From Leishmania donovani (lineage: Eukaryota > Euglenozoa > Kinetoplastea > Trypanosomatida > Trypanosomatidae), in NCBI RefSeq assembly GCF_000227135.1, contig NC_018247.1, forward strand, positions 152,237-216,236: DNA of 64,000 bases, given 5' to 3'. Under the pieces are notes generated by a model. That model did no database searches, had not been told where the DNA came from, and saw only the letters and a program-made list of their open reading frames with translations. A program made the translations under genes and the position numbers. Shown piece after piece: positions 48,027 through 57,561 of the stretch; position 1 is the first letter of the stretch, and each line of letters begins with the position of its first letter.

Positions 48027-48970
48027 GGCGCGAGCTCACACGCGAAAAAAAAAAATGATGGTGGTGGCGGTGGCGGCAGGGTCGCCTCAGACACGCACGA
48101 TCACGAGTGGGGCAATGAAGGCGTTTGTGTTGTCGTTGCTTGCAGGGGAATCACGCGCCTCTTTTTGGCACGCCCTAACGAGCCGATACATGAACGTGGC
48201 GCTGGTGAACACACGTGCGTGCGCGCACCAAAAAAGTGAAGTCAGCGAAAGGGAACGGCGACTTCAGCACGGAGGCGTGGCGCTGCCTTGTGAAGGCGCG
48301 TCGGTACCAGGTACTTGTGCATACGCTCCCGCGACTTGATGCGCGAGGGAGGGAGGAAGCGGGGGAGGGAGCCTTTGAAGGCTCACTGTTGAGCCTCACG
48401 GAGTGGCCCCCACGGAACGGCATCCGCCGCTTCGATTGTGCTTTGACGCCGGCGTGCCGCTGCGTAAGCGCGTGCTCGCGGGCCTTCGTGGAAGATGCCC
48501 GTTCTGCGCTCCATTTCTCTGCCAAGTATGCGCTCACCCTTCCGCCCTCTCTATGTATACGTATGCGCATCTCAGGTTTGCGACGTTGTCGATCACACAC
48601 GCACACACACACAAACACACAGACACACAGGTAAAACGCACGGACGCGCACACCGCATCCGAAATTTACGCGAAGAGTACGCGTGGAAGCGCGTACAGAC
48701 AAACCAAAGAGGTTGAGAAGGAGCGAGTGGGACGGCGTGCAAGTCGTGAAAGGGCGTGCGTTTGCGTGTTCCTTCTCCTGCACGCTTCTGTCAGGGCGTT
48801 AGCCATCGCTGGTGACGCAGGCCTTCTCGCCTCGGTCGAGGTCAATACTGCTCGCGCGCGTCTCCGGGCCGCCCGCGCTACATTGGACGGCGCATCGCAG
48901 GCACGTCTGTGGGTCAAAGAAGGTTAGCGAGTATTCGGAACGGCGCGCACCGTTTGCGCTCACCTTAGCC
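48027..48970. other. Intergenic spacer
   Basis: Contains an A10 run at about 48045-48055, CA runs at 48594-48630, and the acceptor at 48794. Open frames here are not coding-like. Confidence 0.55.
48767..48794 (+). promoter_or_regulatory. Predicted spliced-leader acceptor for the RWD gene
   Basis: GTTCCTTCTCCTGCACGCTT then CTGTCAG ending at 48794. No ATG lies between it and 48971. Confidence 0.5.
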
Positions 48971-49669
48971 ATGCCACCACCGACCGAAATGCAGGAGATG
49001 GAGATGGAGATGGTGCAGGGTATGTACGACACGTACGAGCGCCTCTCGGACGACCCGCCGTCGTACTGCGTCTCCTTAGCCGCCACGCAGGATGAGCCGC
49101 CGCAGCTGAGAGTGATCATCACCTACCCCACCGAGGAGTACCCGGAATCGGCACCGTGCGTTGTCGCGGTAGAGTGCATCTCCAAGGCGCGCCGCATCCC
49201 AGTCGGCGCCATCACCAAGCAAATCGCCAGCACATGCGAGGAGAACATCGGCATGCACAGCGTTGTGCTGGTGCTGCAGCAGGTGCAGGAGTTTCTGTCG
49301 CGCGCTGTCGAGGAAGAGGAGAAGGCGGACCTGCTGCGCCGCGGCGAGGTGATGGCGTCTGAGGCCGCAAAGCGCACCGGCGCAGTGGAGGAGGACCCGA
49401 CCATCCGAGTCGGTGCCGCCGTCACGCGGGAACTCTTCGAGGAGTGGAGCCGCAAGCACAACGCTGAGAAGGCCAAGGCACGGGCGGAGCGCGAGAAGAA
49501 AGCGGTGAAGGTGTCCGCCTCGAAACTGTCAGGCCGTCAGCTCTGGGATAATAGTCTGAAGTCCGCGGACTGGGCGCTGTTTGGAGGCGAGGCCGAAGAA
49601 GATGGCGTCGAGAACGTGGACTTCGGCTCCATGAAGGATCTCGACGAGGATGAGTTTGATCTCGAGTAA
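48971..49669 (+). CDS. RWD-domain protein, RWDD1/GIR2-like
   Basis: 232 residues. Residues ~1-115 form an RWD domain: MEMVQGMYDTYERLSDDPPS, LRVIITYPTEEYPESAPCVV and the helix LVLQQVQEFLSRAVEEEEK. The rest matches the RWDD1/GIR2 C-terminus: TRELFEEWSRKHNAEKAKAR, ASKLSGRQLWDNS (compare LSGKQLFE in the animal protein) and an acidic end KDLDEDEFDLE. In yeast and animals these proteins bind the DRG2/Rbg2 GTPase and Gcn1, linking to ribosome-associated translational control; this is the likely role. ATG 48971 opens the domain directly. Confidence 0.88.
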   Translation: MPPPTEMQEMEMEMVQGMYDTYERLSDDPPSYCVSLAATQDEPPQLRVIITYPTEEYPESAPCVVAVECISKARRIPVGAITKQIASTCEENIGMHSVVLVLQQVQEFLSRAVEEEEKADLLRRGEVMASEAAKRTGAVEEDPTIRVGAAVTRELFEEWSRKHNAEKAKARAEREKKAVKVSASKLSGRQLWDNSLKSADWALFGGEAEEDGVENVDFGSMKDLDEDEFDLE

Positions 49670-50700
49670 GGAGCGTCTGGGGAAGGGGGAAAGCAAGGGG
49701 GCGTGGGTCTGACCGGTGAGACGTTGGTGCCCCCCCCCCACACACACACGGACACACCAAAAACCCGTCGTTGAGTTGATGGACACACTATCTGTAATCG
49801 CAGACGCCGCTGTTGCTTTCCTTGTTCCTTTCCTCCCAGCTCAACGGCTGCGAATGCGGCGCGCCCACACGTATCCCATGAAACATGCACGCCCTTCAGC
49901 GTGCAAACGTCGCCTCAGCCGCGCCACGCGAGTGTAGCGAGAGAGGCGGAGAGACGCCCCCCTCGACCTCCATACATACACACGAAAAGCGTGAAGGCTT
50001 ATCATGCCATTGAACGTCAATGGGCGTTATGGAGCAAGCTTTTGCGCATCAACTCGAGACCTAATCGATGAGGGAGGGAGTTACTAGTGCTCCGTAGAGG
50101 AGTGGCAGCCTCGGATATCGTTCTTCCTCCCTGCTGCCTTGCTGCCCCGAAGTGTGTTCGCTGAGAGGCCGGCTGGGAGTAGCGGAAGGGCGGCTGAAGT
50201 TGTGGACGTGGTCCTACACGAACGCCATGCACGCCTCCCGGAGGCGAGGAAAACACGCAAAACAGGAAGAAACCGATGTCGCTGCACCTTCCAGCGCCGC
50301 TGCCGTCTCTCTTCACCTCACGCTCTTCTTTCCATTTTTCTCGCTTCACATCTCCGTGCCTTCGCACATCCGACACGCGCTCTCATCTTTGCGGCTCACT
50401 TTGCGCGTTTGTGCTGGCAGCGAACCGGGGGGCTGACCCCGACGATTACACTGCTTGATTCCTGCCCCTCCCCACCCCCCACCCCTTCTCTCTAGGCAGC
50501 ACGCGGCGTGACAGGAGGGGATATTACGAGCAACAGAGTCGTAGCTGTCACGGTGCCGTCGCGATTCATCGCACGCAACACCGCCCCTCACGCGCACCCA
50601 GACAGCAGAGCCCAACGTCAGCGGCACCTGCTCACGTCCCCGTTTCTCCTTTCTTCTCCTCGTTCTCTTCCTTTGGTATCTCTGACCATCTTCGCAAGCT
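49670..50700. other. Intergenic spacer
   Basis: About 1 kb with a C9 run and CA run near 49732-49748, C/T-rich tracts near 50290-50350 and 50460-50495, and the strong tract before the DnaJ-like gene. Confidence 0.55.
50636..50698 (+). promoter_or_regulatory. Predicted spliced-leader acceptor for the DnaJ-like gene
   Basis: A near-pure pyrimidine tract (CGTTTCTCCTTTCTTCTCCT then CGTTCTCTTCCTTTGG) reaches its first AG at 50697-50698, only two bases before ATG 50701. Confidence 0.6.
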
Positions 50701-52338
50701 ATGCTCGCGCCAAGGAGCGTTCGGTGGTGCGGTGGCAACCGGCGCAGCAGCGGTAGCGCGAGTGTCGGCGTTGGCCCACATGTGCGCACGACGGGGCCCT
50801 GGATGCCTTGGCACACTCTACTCTATCAGCGTCGCTGCTTCCAAGTGATCCAACGCGGGCACGACCGGCCACAGGAGTCTCTCTATAACAAGCTGGGCTT
50901 CGCCAAAGACACGGAGGCACGCCTTGTGCGCCGCAGCACCACTGAACTGCGGCAGGCCCTGCTGCGACGCGTCGAAGAGCTAAAGGACCCCGCGAACGAC
51001 CCAGCGGACAAGAAGCGACTGTCGGAGCTGAAGGATGCGTACACCCGCCTACAGGACGACTGCTTCCGCACGAACTACGCAAGTCATTACTACGCCTCCA
51101 ACGACGCTCGACTACATGTTCTGTGCGACGGCGGTCAGGTGGCCGCCAACTTCAACCCGGAGCACCAGCAGTTCACCTACGTGGACCACGCCATTGACCG
51201 CGAGAGCACCGGCAGCGGTGTTGGTCGCTGCTTGCCCACGGGAAAGGCTGGCGGTTCAGCTTTGAGTTCGGGGCCCCCCGGTCGCAGCGAGGTGCCGACG
51301 GCGGAGGCACTTGGCGATGCCTTCCGAAACGCCACCGGCGTCGGCGAGAGCGCCAGTGGTGCCACCTCGTCAAACGCCACCGCCTACAAGGCAGCGGACG
51401 CAGCAGGGGCGCTGAACGGTACCGACATCACGCACCTGCTGCGCGTCACCCTCGAGCAGAGTCTAGCAGGCTGTGAAGTGGAGGTGGCGATACACAAAAA
51501 TGTTCGCTGCGTCACGTGTCGCGGCTCGGGTCGGCAGCAGCTGCGGACACCGCGGAAGTGCCCGCAGTGCCTGGGCCGCGGCTCTGCGCACATGCCAAGT
51601 GCCACCTATCACATTGAACGCCGCTGCCTCTACTGCGGTGGCGAGGGGACCGTGCCGGCGCCGCCGTGCCGCGCGTGTGATGGCCGTGGCGTGCAGCTCC
51701 ACCAGGCGGTGCAGGTGCCGGTCAGCGTGCCCGCAGGTACCCTGTCCAACTCCCTCTTCCGCCTTCGCCACCAGGGACATGACGGGGTGCGTGGTGGCCA
51801 TGCTGGTGATCTACTCCTCACTGTGCTGGTGAGCGAGCACCGCTATTTCTACCGTAGTCCCGAGAGGAGCCACGAGCTGCATGCGATGCTGCCACTGCCG
51901 CTCTCAGTAGCATTACTCGGCGGTCGTGTCAACGTACCGACGCTGAATGGGTTCGGCACGGTGCACGTGCCGCCGTGTGTGCGAAGCGGTGAGGTTCTTC
52001 CGCTGGATGTGTATGGGGCACCCGATGCCACGAATCGCGCCTCTGCAGCGGCGGCAGCTCCGCACACAATCCTCTATCATGCCTTGGTGATGATTCCAAA
52101 GGGGGATGCACTGTCTGGACGGCAGAAGGCAGCACTGCAGCTGTACGAGGCGCACCACAGCTATCCGTCTGCCACAGCAGCAGAGGTGGAGGCCGTGGGC
52201 CGGTCACGCACCTTTGGTGCTGAAGCCTCGCAACAGCAGGCACCAGCATCATCGGCAGGCACGGTCTCCCGCGAGCAGCTGATGGCAAGTTGCGCCGCCC
52301 TCAAATCCTCGTACACGCACTGGTTTCATGCAGACTGA
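50701..52338 (+). CDS. Mitochondrial DnaJ-like protein lacking HPD
   Basis: 545 residues. The N-terminus (MLAPRSVRWCGGNRRSSGSA) resembles a mitochondrial presequence. A J-like domain follows at about 60-130 (ESLYNKLGFAKDTEARLV, then KKRLSELKDAYTRLQDD), but the HPD that stimulates Hsp70 ATPase is absent: the position reads around RRVEELKDPAND. A Gly/Ser/Ala-rich linker leads to a complete type I zinc region at about 269-330 with four CxxCxGxG motifs (CVTCRGSG, CPQCLGRG, CLYCGGEG, CRACDGRG) and the C-terminal client-binding domain (GTLSNSLFRLRHQGHDGVRG, LSVALLGGRVNVPTLNG). It may hold clients or modulate another DnaJ. CTP synthase follows. Confidence 0.87.
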   Translation: MLAPRSVRWCGGNRRSSGSASVGVGPHVRTTGPWMPWHTLLYQRRCFQVIQRGHDRPQESLYNKLGFAKDTEARLVRRSTTELRQALLRRVEELKDPANDPADKKRLSELKDAYTRLQDDCFRTNYASHYYASNDARLHVLCDGGQVAANFNPEHQQFTYVDHAIDRESTGSGVGRCLPTGKAGGSALSSGPPGRSEVPTAEALGDAFRNATGVGESASGATSSNATAYKAADAAGALNGTDITHLLRVTLEQSLAGCEVEVAIHKNVRCVTCRGSGRQQLRTPRKCPQCLGRGSAHMPSATYHIERRCLYCGGEGTVPAPPCRACDGRGVQLHQAVQVPVSVPAGTLSNSLFRLRHQGHDGVRGGHAGDLLLTVLVSEHRYFYRSPERSHELHAMLPLPLSVALLGGRVNVPTLNGFGTVHVPPCVRSGEVLPLDVYGAPDATNRASAAAAAPHTILYHALVMIPKGDALSGRQKAALQLYEAHHSYPSATAAEVEAVGRSRTFGAEASQQQAPASSAGTVSREQLMASCAALKSSYTHWFHAD

Positions 52339-53329
52339 TAGCACGCACGATCGTGCGCATTTTCGTGTTTCACGGATCGCCGTGGAGGGGTGCAGATGGC
52401 ATGGATTTATGCGCTCATCTATGCCTGTGTGTCTGTGTGCGGGTAAGGTGCCAAGGTCGGAGGTGCCGCCGCGCAAAGCCCGGGGACCGCAGGAATGAGC
52501 ACTGCGAGCATGCTGATGGGGCGCGTCGCTGATGAAAAAGACGGCGAAAGTGGGGCTGCTTGATTGGATGCTATTGTCAGGCGAGGGAGAGACACACACG
52601 CACACACACACAGACGAAAACAGATGCGGAAGGGCGCTGGACCCATGCGGAGGGATGGCTGCAGCCCTCCGCCCCCCACCCCACCATCCTCACCACCATC
52701 ACCCGCGCCCCAGAGTTCCGCAGCACAGCGCGACGGAATCAAGCAAACCCGGAAAGCAGAGGTACGGGAGAAGAGATGCATACGCAGTGACCCTAAAACT
52801 GTGACGGAAGCGGAACGAAAAAAAAGTGAAGGCCGCTCCAAGACGTTCGTGGTGCGTATTGCACCGTAAAGTGCCGGGCACGCGCAGCATTACATACAGT
52901 CACGCCAAGAAGCGTCTTGTCCTCTGCGCTAGCGTTCTTGTGCCCCACCATTCTCGTGCTGTTTCTTCCGTGAGCTCGCGTTCGGTCCTGCTGAGACCGA
53001 CGAGCAGCTCTGCCGCAGATCTCCGCCCCTTGCCCCCCTCCCCCAGCCTCTCCCTTCTGAACCCCCATCTGCTGCACCTCAGAGAGTCCTCTCTCACTCT
53101 TGCACTCTCACAGCCATCGCATAAAACGGAACCAGCTGAACAACCACAGAGGACACATAAGCAAGCCCATCGAGTGACGTGCTAGCGTATTGTCCTTACT
53201 CGTCCCTCGACGTTACGTTGTCGCCGTCGATTCTTTGCTTCTCGTCGTGTGTGCGTGTGCGCGCGTGCTCCTCGTGTTCCGCTGAGCTACAGAACTAGCA
53301 AGGGCGTCTTTGGCTTGTCATTGTTAATC
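52339..53329. other. Intergenic spacer
   Basis: Contains a CA run at 52590-52611 and a (CAC/CAT)-rich block near 52680-52705. The C/T-rich region 53030-53110 is followed by AGs up to 53286, where the last likely acceptor for CTP synthase lies. No gene seen. Confidence 0.55.
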
Positions 53330-55132
53330 ATGGAGGAGCGCAAGACCGCGTCGGGGAGTGCGTACTACCTCCCTTCGCCGCTGCTGCTGTCGCAGAACCA
53401 GGGTGAGGAGCGGGTGAAGTTTGTTGTGGTGAGCGGTGGCGTGTGCAGCTCCCTCGGCAAGGGTGTCACGACCAGTGCCATCGGTGCCCTGCTGCACGCT
53501 TCCGGCTACCGTGTGTGCAGCATCAAGATCGACCCTTACATCAACATTGACGCAGGTCTCATGAGCCCGTATGAACATGGTGAAGTCTACGTGCTGGAGG
53601 ACGGCGGTGAGGCGGACCTCGACCTCGGCAACTACGAGCGCTGGATGTCGGTGCACCTGACCCGCGACCACAACATCACAACTGGCAAGGTGTACCAGAA
53701 GCTGCTAACGAAGGAGCGCGCCGGAGGTTTTTTGGGCAAGACCGTGCAGCTTGTCCCGCACTTCACGAACGAGGTTGTGAACCACATCTTCAAGATCTGT
53801 CAGACACCCATGAGCGGCTCAAACAAGCGGCCGGAGATTTGCATGATTGAGCTGGGCGGCACGGTAGGCGACATGGAATCGCAGCCCTTTGTCGAGGCAC
53901 TGCGCCGGCTGCGCTACTCTATTCTGCCAGAGGACTTCTGCCTCCTGCACACGACGTACCTTCCGGTGTTTGGAGGGACGCAGAAAACGAAGCCGACGCA
54001 GCACAGCTGCCGCGCGCTGCTCTCCCTGGGCCTGCAACCCGACTTTCTCGTGTGCCGCAGCGAGCAGCCTTTGGCTGCGGATGTGAAAGCGAAACTGTCG
54101 GACCAGTGCGGCGTTCAGAGCAAGGACATCATCGGCGCCCCCGACGTGAACTGCCTCTACCAGATTCCCGTCAAGTTTGTGGATCAGGGTTTGATCGATC
54201 GCCTCTTGCACAAGTTGCGCCTGCGGCCAAACATGCCGCCCACGGACGCGCCGACCTATCAAACCTTCAAAAAGTTCTCGGATATTCTGCAGAACCCGAA
54301 CAACCAGAAGGTCCGCATCGCCTTTGTCGGCAAGTACGTGACAGGCGGGTCGGACGCGTACTTCTCTGTGCTTCAGTGCTTCGAGCACTGCCAGCTTGCC
54401 CTCGGCATCAACGTCGAGGTCTTCTACCTGGAGAGCGAGCAGCTGGAGGGCGAAAACGCCGAGGAGGCAAAGGCGGCGCTGCTCGAGTGCGACGGCATCT
54501 TCGTCCCTGGCGGCTTCGGTGTTCGCGGCATCGACGGTAAGGTGAACGCGGTGCGGCTGGCTCGCGAGCACAACATCCCGTATTTTGGCGTCTGCCTGGG
54601 CATGCAGGTCGCCCTCATCGAGTTTGCCCGCAGCCAACTCGGCTGGGAGGACGCGAACAGCGAGGAGTTCGACGCCTCCAGCACACGCCAAGTGGTGCGC
54701 ATCATGGACGCCGACCGAGAGCGCATGGGTGCCAACATGCACCTTGGCGCTCGTGAAGTGCACATTGTGGAGCCGCACTCGCGCATGAGCACCATCTACT
54801 CCGGCGCCAAGGTTGTGCTAGAACGCCACCGCCACCGCTATGAGGTGCACGGCAAATACCTGAATGATCTACGCAAACAAGGCCTCGTCATCTCCGCCGT
54901 CTCAGACCCCGACGCCGGCGAGAACCTGCGTGTCGAGGCCATTGAAAATCCGTCGCTCAAGTTTTTCCTTGCCGTGCAGTTCCACCCCGAGTTCGTCTCC
55001 ACCCCGCTCGACCCCTCGCCGCCGTATCTTGCCTTCTTCGCAGCGGCGGCTGGCAAGGAGGTGAATTGGCCCGCGGAGTGCACCGCGCGCCGCCTGCCCG
55101 CCTCGGCCCAATCGAGCCAAGCGTGCAGGTAG
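53330..55132 (+). CDS. CTP synthase
   Basis: 600 residues, full length for eukaryotic CTP synthase. It makes CTP from UTP with ATP and glutamine. N-terminal synthetase domain: FVVVSGGVCSSLGKGVTTSA with the ATP loop, then CSIKIDPYINIDAGLMSPYE and HGEVYVLEDGGEADLDLGNY with the Mg-binding acids. C-terminal class I glutaminase domain: GGFGVRGIDGK, the nucleophile Cys422 in YFGVCLGMQVALIEFARS, and the His552/Glu554 pair in QFHPEF. All key residues look intact. Trypanosomatids depend heavily on this enzyme because they salvage cytidine poorly. The frame is open upstream from 53249 without an ATG; 53330 is the first ATG. Confidence 0.97.
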   Translation: MEERKTASGSAYYLPSPLLLSQNQGEERVKFVVVSGGVCSSLGKGVTTSAIGALLHASGYRVCSIKIDPYINIDAGLMSPYEHGEVYVLEDGGEADLDLGNYERWMSVHLTRDHNITTGKVYQKLLTKERAGGFLGKTVQLVPHFTNEVVNHIFKICQTPMSGSNKRPEICMIELGGTVGDMESQPFVEALRRLRYSILPEDFCLLHTTYLPVFGGTQKTKPTQHSCRALLSLGLQPDFLVCRSEQPLAADVKAKLSDQCGVQSKDIIGAPDVNCLYQIPVKFVDQGLIDRLLHKLRLRPNMPPTDAPTYQTFKKFSDILQNPNNQKVRIAFVGKYVTGGSDAYFSVLQCFEHCQLALGINVEVFYLESEQLEGENAEEAKAALLECDGIFVPGGFGVRGIDGKVNAVRLAREHNIPYFGVCLGMQVALIEFARSQLGWEDANSEEFDASSTRQVVRIMDADRERMGANMHLGAREVHIVEPHSRMSTIYSGAKVVLERHRHRYEVHGKYLNDLRKQGLVISAVSDPDAGENLRVEAIENPSLKFFLAVQFHPEFVSTPLDPSPPYLAFFAAAAGKEVNWPAECTARRLPASAQSSQACR

Positions 55133-56289
55133 CGTCTCGATGGGGGCGCAGAGGGGCAGGGTGGGGCGGCGTTCCTGTTGAACGTGCTTTGGTGGTGGTG
55201 TTGGGGGAGTGGATGGCGGCCCCTGCTTTTGTGCGGCTGAAGAGCGGCGGCGTGGGGTAGGGAGCCAACAAAACCCCTGACGTCGACAGACAGCGAGACA
55301 CGAAGAAGGACTTCGATGCGCGCTCCGTGAAGGGCCGTGCGTGTGCGTGTGTGTATCTGTGTGTGTGTGGCTCTCTCTCCCTCTTCGTGGGTACGCCTAT
55401 CGGTGATCTGCGAACATGTGCGGGGCCATTGCACACGCCGATGTGCCTCCCTCCTCCTCGTCCTCCTCCTCCTCCCGGGGCAGCGCACGCCGCAAAGGCA
55501 ACGGACGAAAGAGCAACAAACAAAACGAAAAGCGCGGTGTCTGAGAACGACGCACGTGCGGTCTGTCACGCGCCGCGGCACAGGCGGTTCCTCGCCCTCG
55601 GCTCACTGCCAGTGTGTCGCGATCGCTGCAGGCGCCCGTCTCTTTAGTGCTTTCTTCCCCTCACCCCACTCCAGCCCCACACACAAACACGTCGGGATGG
55701 CGTAGGCGCCGGCACACGAAAGAAGGTGGCGGGGATGCCCCAGGAAAGGGAGCTTGTGGTTTTGTGTCGCCAGACCTCTCTCTCCGTTTTCACCCCGAAC
55801 ACGCAAACGGATGCAGCGGGAGAGCGCACGGAGGCCATCCTGGGAGACGGAGTGTTGCCATCGCACCACTTTTTTCCTGCTTTCCTTCTGTCTTTCTCTG
55901 CTGTCCATTCACAGCGGATGTGTGTATCGCTGCCGCTCAACAGAGGCGAAACGGACGTAGTAGGAAGGGTGGAAGAGAGGGGGGTGATGACAGCGTGGGA
56001 AGGGGGGTGCGTCTCCTGTCAACCACACTAGAAAGAAGATACGGCCGACGCACATACATAGAGAACGGACGCAAAAAAAAAATTGCCTAAGTGAACATGA
56101 CGCGCCGCAAGTGGCTGTGTCAGTAGCAGAAGAGGGGCTTGCGCTGTGAGTGACTCTGAGCACTCCCCACCCTCCGCAGCACCGCAAAGGAGTGAGCTGA
56201 GTCAGCAGCAGTGCAAACTGCGAAGCACGGCATAGGAAGCGAGGATGCGATCCGGGAGCCGGAGGAGGGGAGCTGTCTCGATGCCGCCG

Positions 56290-56310
56290 TTTTTTTTTTT
56301 TTCTTTTTTT
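56290..56310. repeat. Poly(T) run
   Basis: T13 interrupted by one C then T7, in the long spacer after CTP synthase. Longest homopolymer-like tract seen. Confidence 0.85.
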
Positions 56311-57447
56311 CGCTGTGCTGAGCTGACATCCGTGCGCCTCTTGGTCGCCTCTCCACACTCACCAGCCCCCCCCCCCCTCACCCCTCCCTCTCCTCTCTTG
56401 CCTCCGTCTCGCTGACCGCGCTCTGGATGCGATGGGCTTTCGTTTTGCTCTCGCTCTCTCCTGCTGCGTTCACTGGTTCCCGCGGGCACCAAAGGACGAC
56501 GCGATGGCAAAAACGACTGTTGCGAAAAGCTGAAAGGGGGACGCACAAAAGCCACTCGCCGAACGAGGGCTCTGCCCACCGCTGAGCGACTCCAGCAAGG
56601 CAACGGAAGGAAACCACGCTGGTGCTCCTCTGCGTGGCCATGTCCTGCATCTATGGGGGAGAAGGGAAGAAGAGGAGGAGGGAAGGTGAGCGGGCAGTGA
56701 TGTTCGGGTACCGGTGCGTGATGGGTGACCTCCGCACTCGCTTTTTATTTTGGCGCTGTAAGCAAAGACGGAGGTCATCCGTTTCTTGTGTTGCAGCGAA
56801 GCTCTGACGTCTCCCACATCTGCGCGTGTAATATCTATAAAGACGGTGGTAACGGTTTCACTGGCACAAAGGCAAATACGAGCAACACGAACCACGTCAA
56901 AGGTGTTCGCTTCTGCGCGGCAGGCATGTGGCTGATGCAAGATGGCCCGCCGTCGACGACGGCCGGCGCATCTTCCACAACGCAGTATCTCGGCTCTCAA
57001 GCTTTTTCTCTGTGAGTTGGGGGTGGGATAAAAAGACGCATGCGCAGCTCGTGCCACGCTCAGATGGAGTCATGCCGTCTCCCTGCCCCTCCGACTCCCC
57101 CACCTGGACAAAAAGAAGACAAGGTAACCCAGCAACGCTGTCCTCGCACGCTCTCTTTCTTTGTGCTTCATCTATTCGCTTTCCGTCTTTCCGCTGCTTC
57201 CATTTTGAAATACAGCAGCCTTCGCAAGTTTCGCTGTCTTGTGTGTTTCGCTCTTCTCTAAACCCTCCCTCTCGCTTGTAGTGGCGGCGAAGATAAAAGG
57301 CGACAGCTTCAGTAGGCCATCAACAGAGACACATACGCCATCACCCCCCACCCCACCCTGTCCGTCTCTCACCAGCAGCCCAGGCTCACGTTTACTTTGG
57401 GGCGTGAAGCGCGCAGCTAGCACACGTGCGCGGACCACCTTGTATTC

Positions 57448-57476
57448 TCGCGCTGCTCCTCCTCCCCTCCCTTCAG
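57448..57476 (+). promoter_or_regulatory. Predicted spliced-leader acceptor for the gene at 57562
   Basis: TCGCGCTGCTCCTCCTCCCC then TCCCTTCAG ending at 57476; the first ATG after it is 57562. Confidence 0.6.
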
Positions 57477-57561
57477 GGTCTGTAACGCACTTCATTCGAC
57501 GGACGCAGATCCGTCGTGGATCCGCGTCGGTGCACCTGTGCGTGCGCTCCGGACTCGTGCA

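Larger units (their letters stand above)
55133..57561. other. Long intergenic spacer
   Basis: About 2.4 kb. Holds T12-T7 (56290-56310), A9 (56072-56080), C10 (56367-56376), GT runs (55350-55369) and a (TCC)n near 55450-55475. The segment 56690-56930 is less GC-rich than the surroundings and lacks microsatellites, but no frame there begins with ATG and shows coding bias. No RNA gene recognised. Confidence 0.5.

Noticed and set aside
53819..54778. 319-codon ORF on the minus strand
   Set aside because: It lies wholly antisense to CTP synthase and mirrors its codon bias; such shadow frames are common in GC-rich genes.
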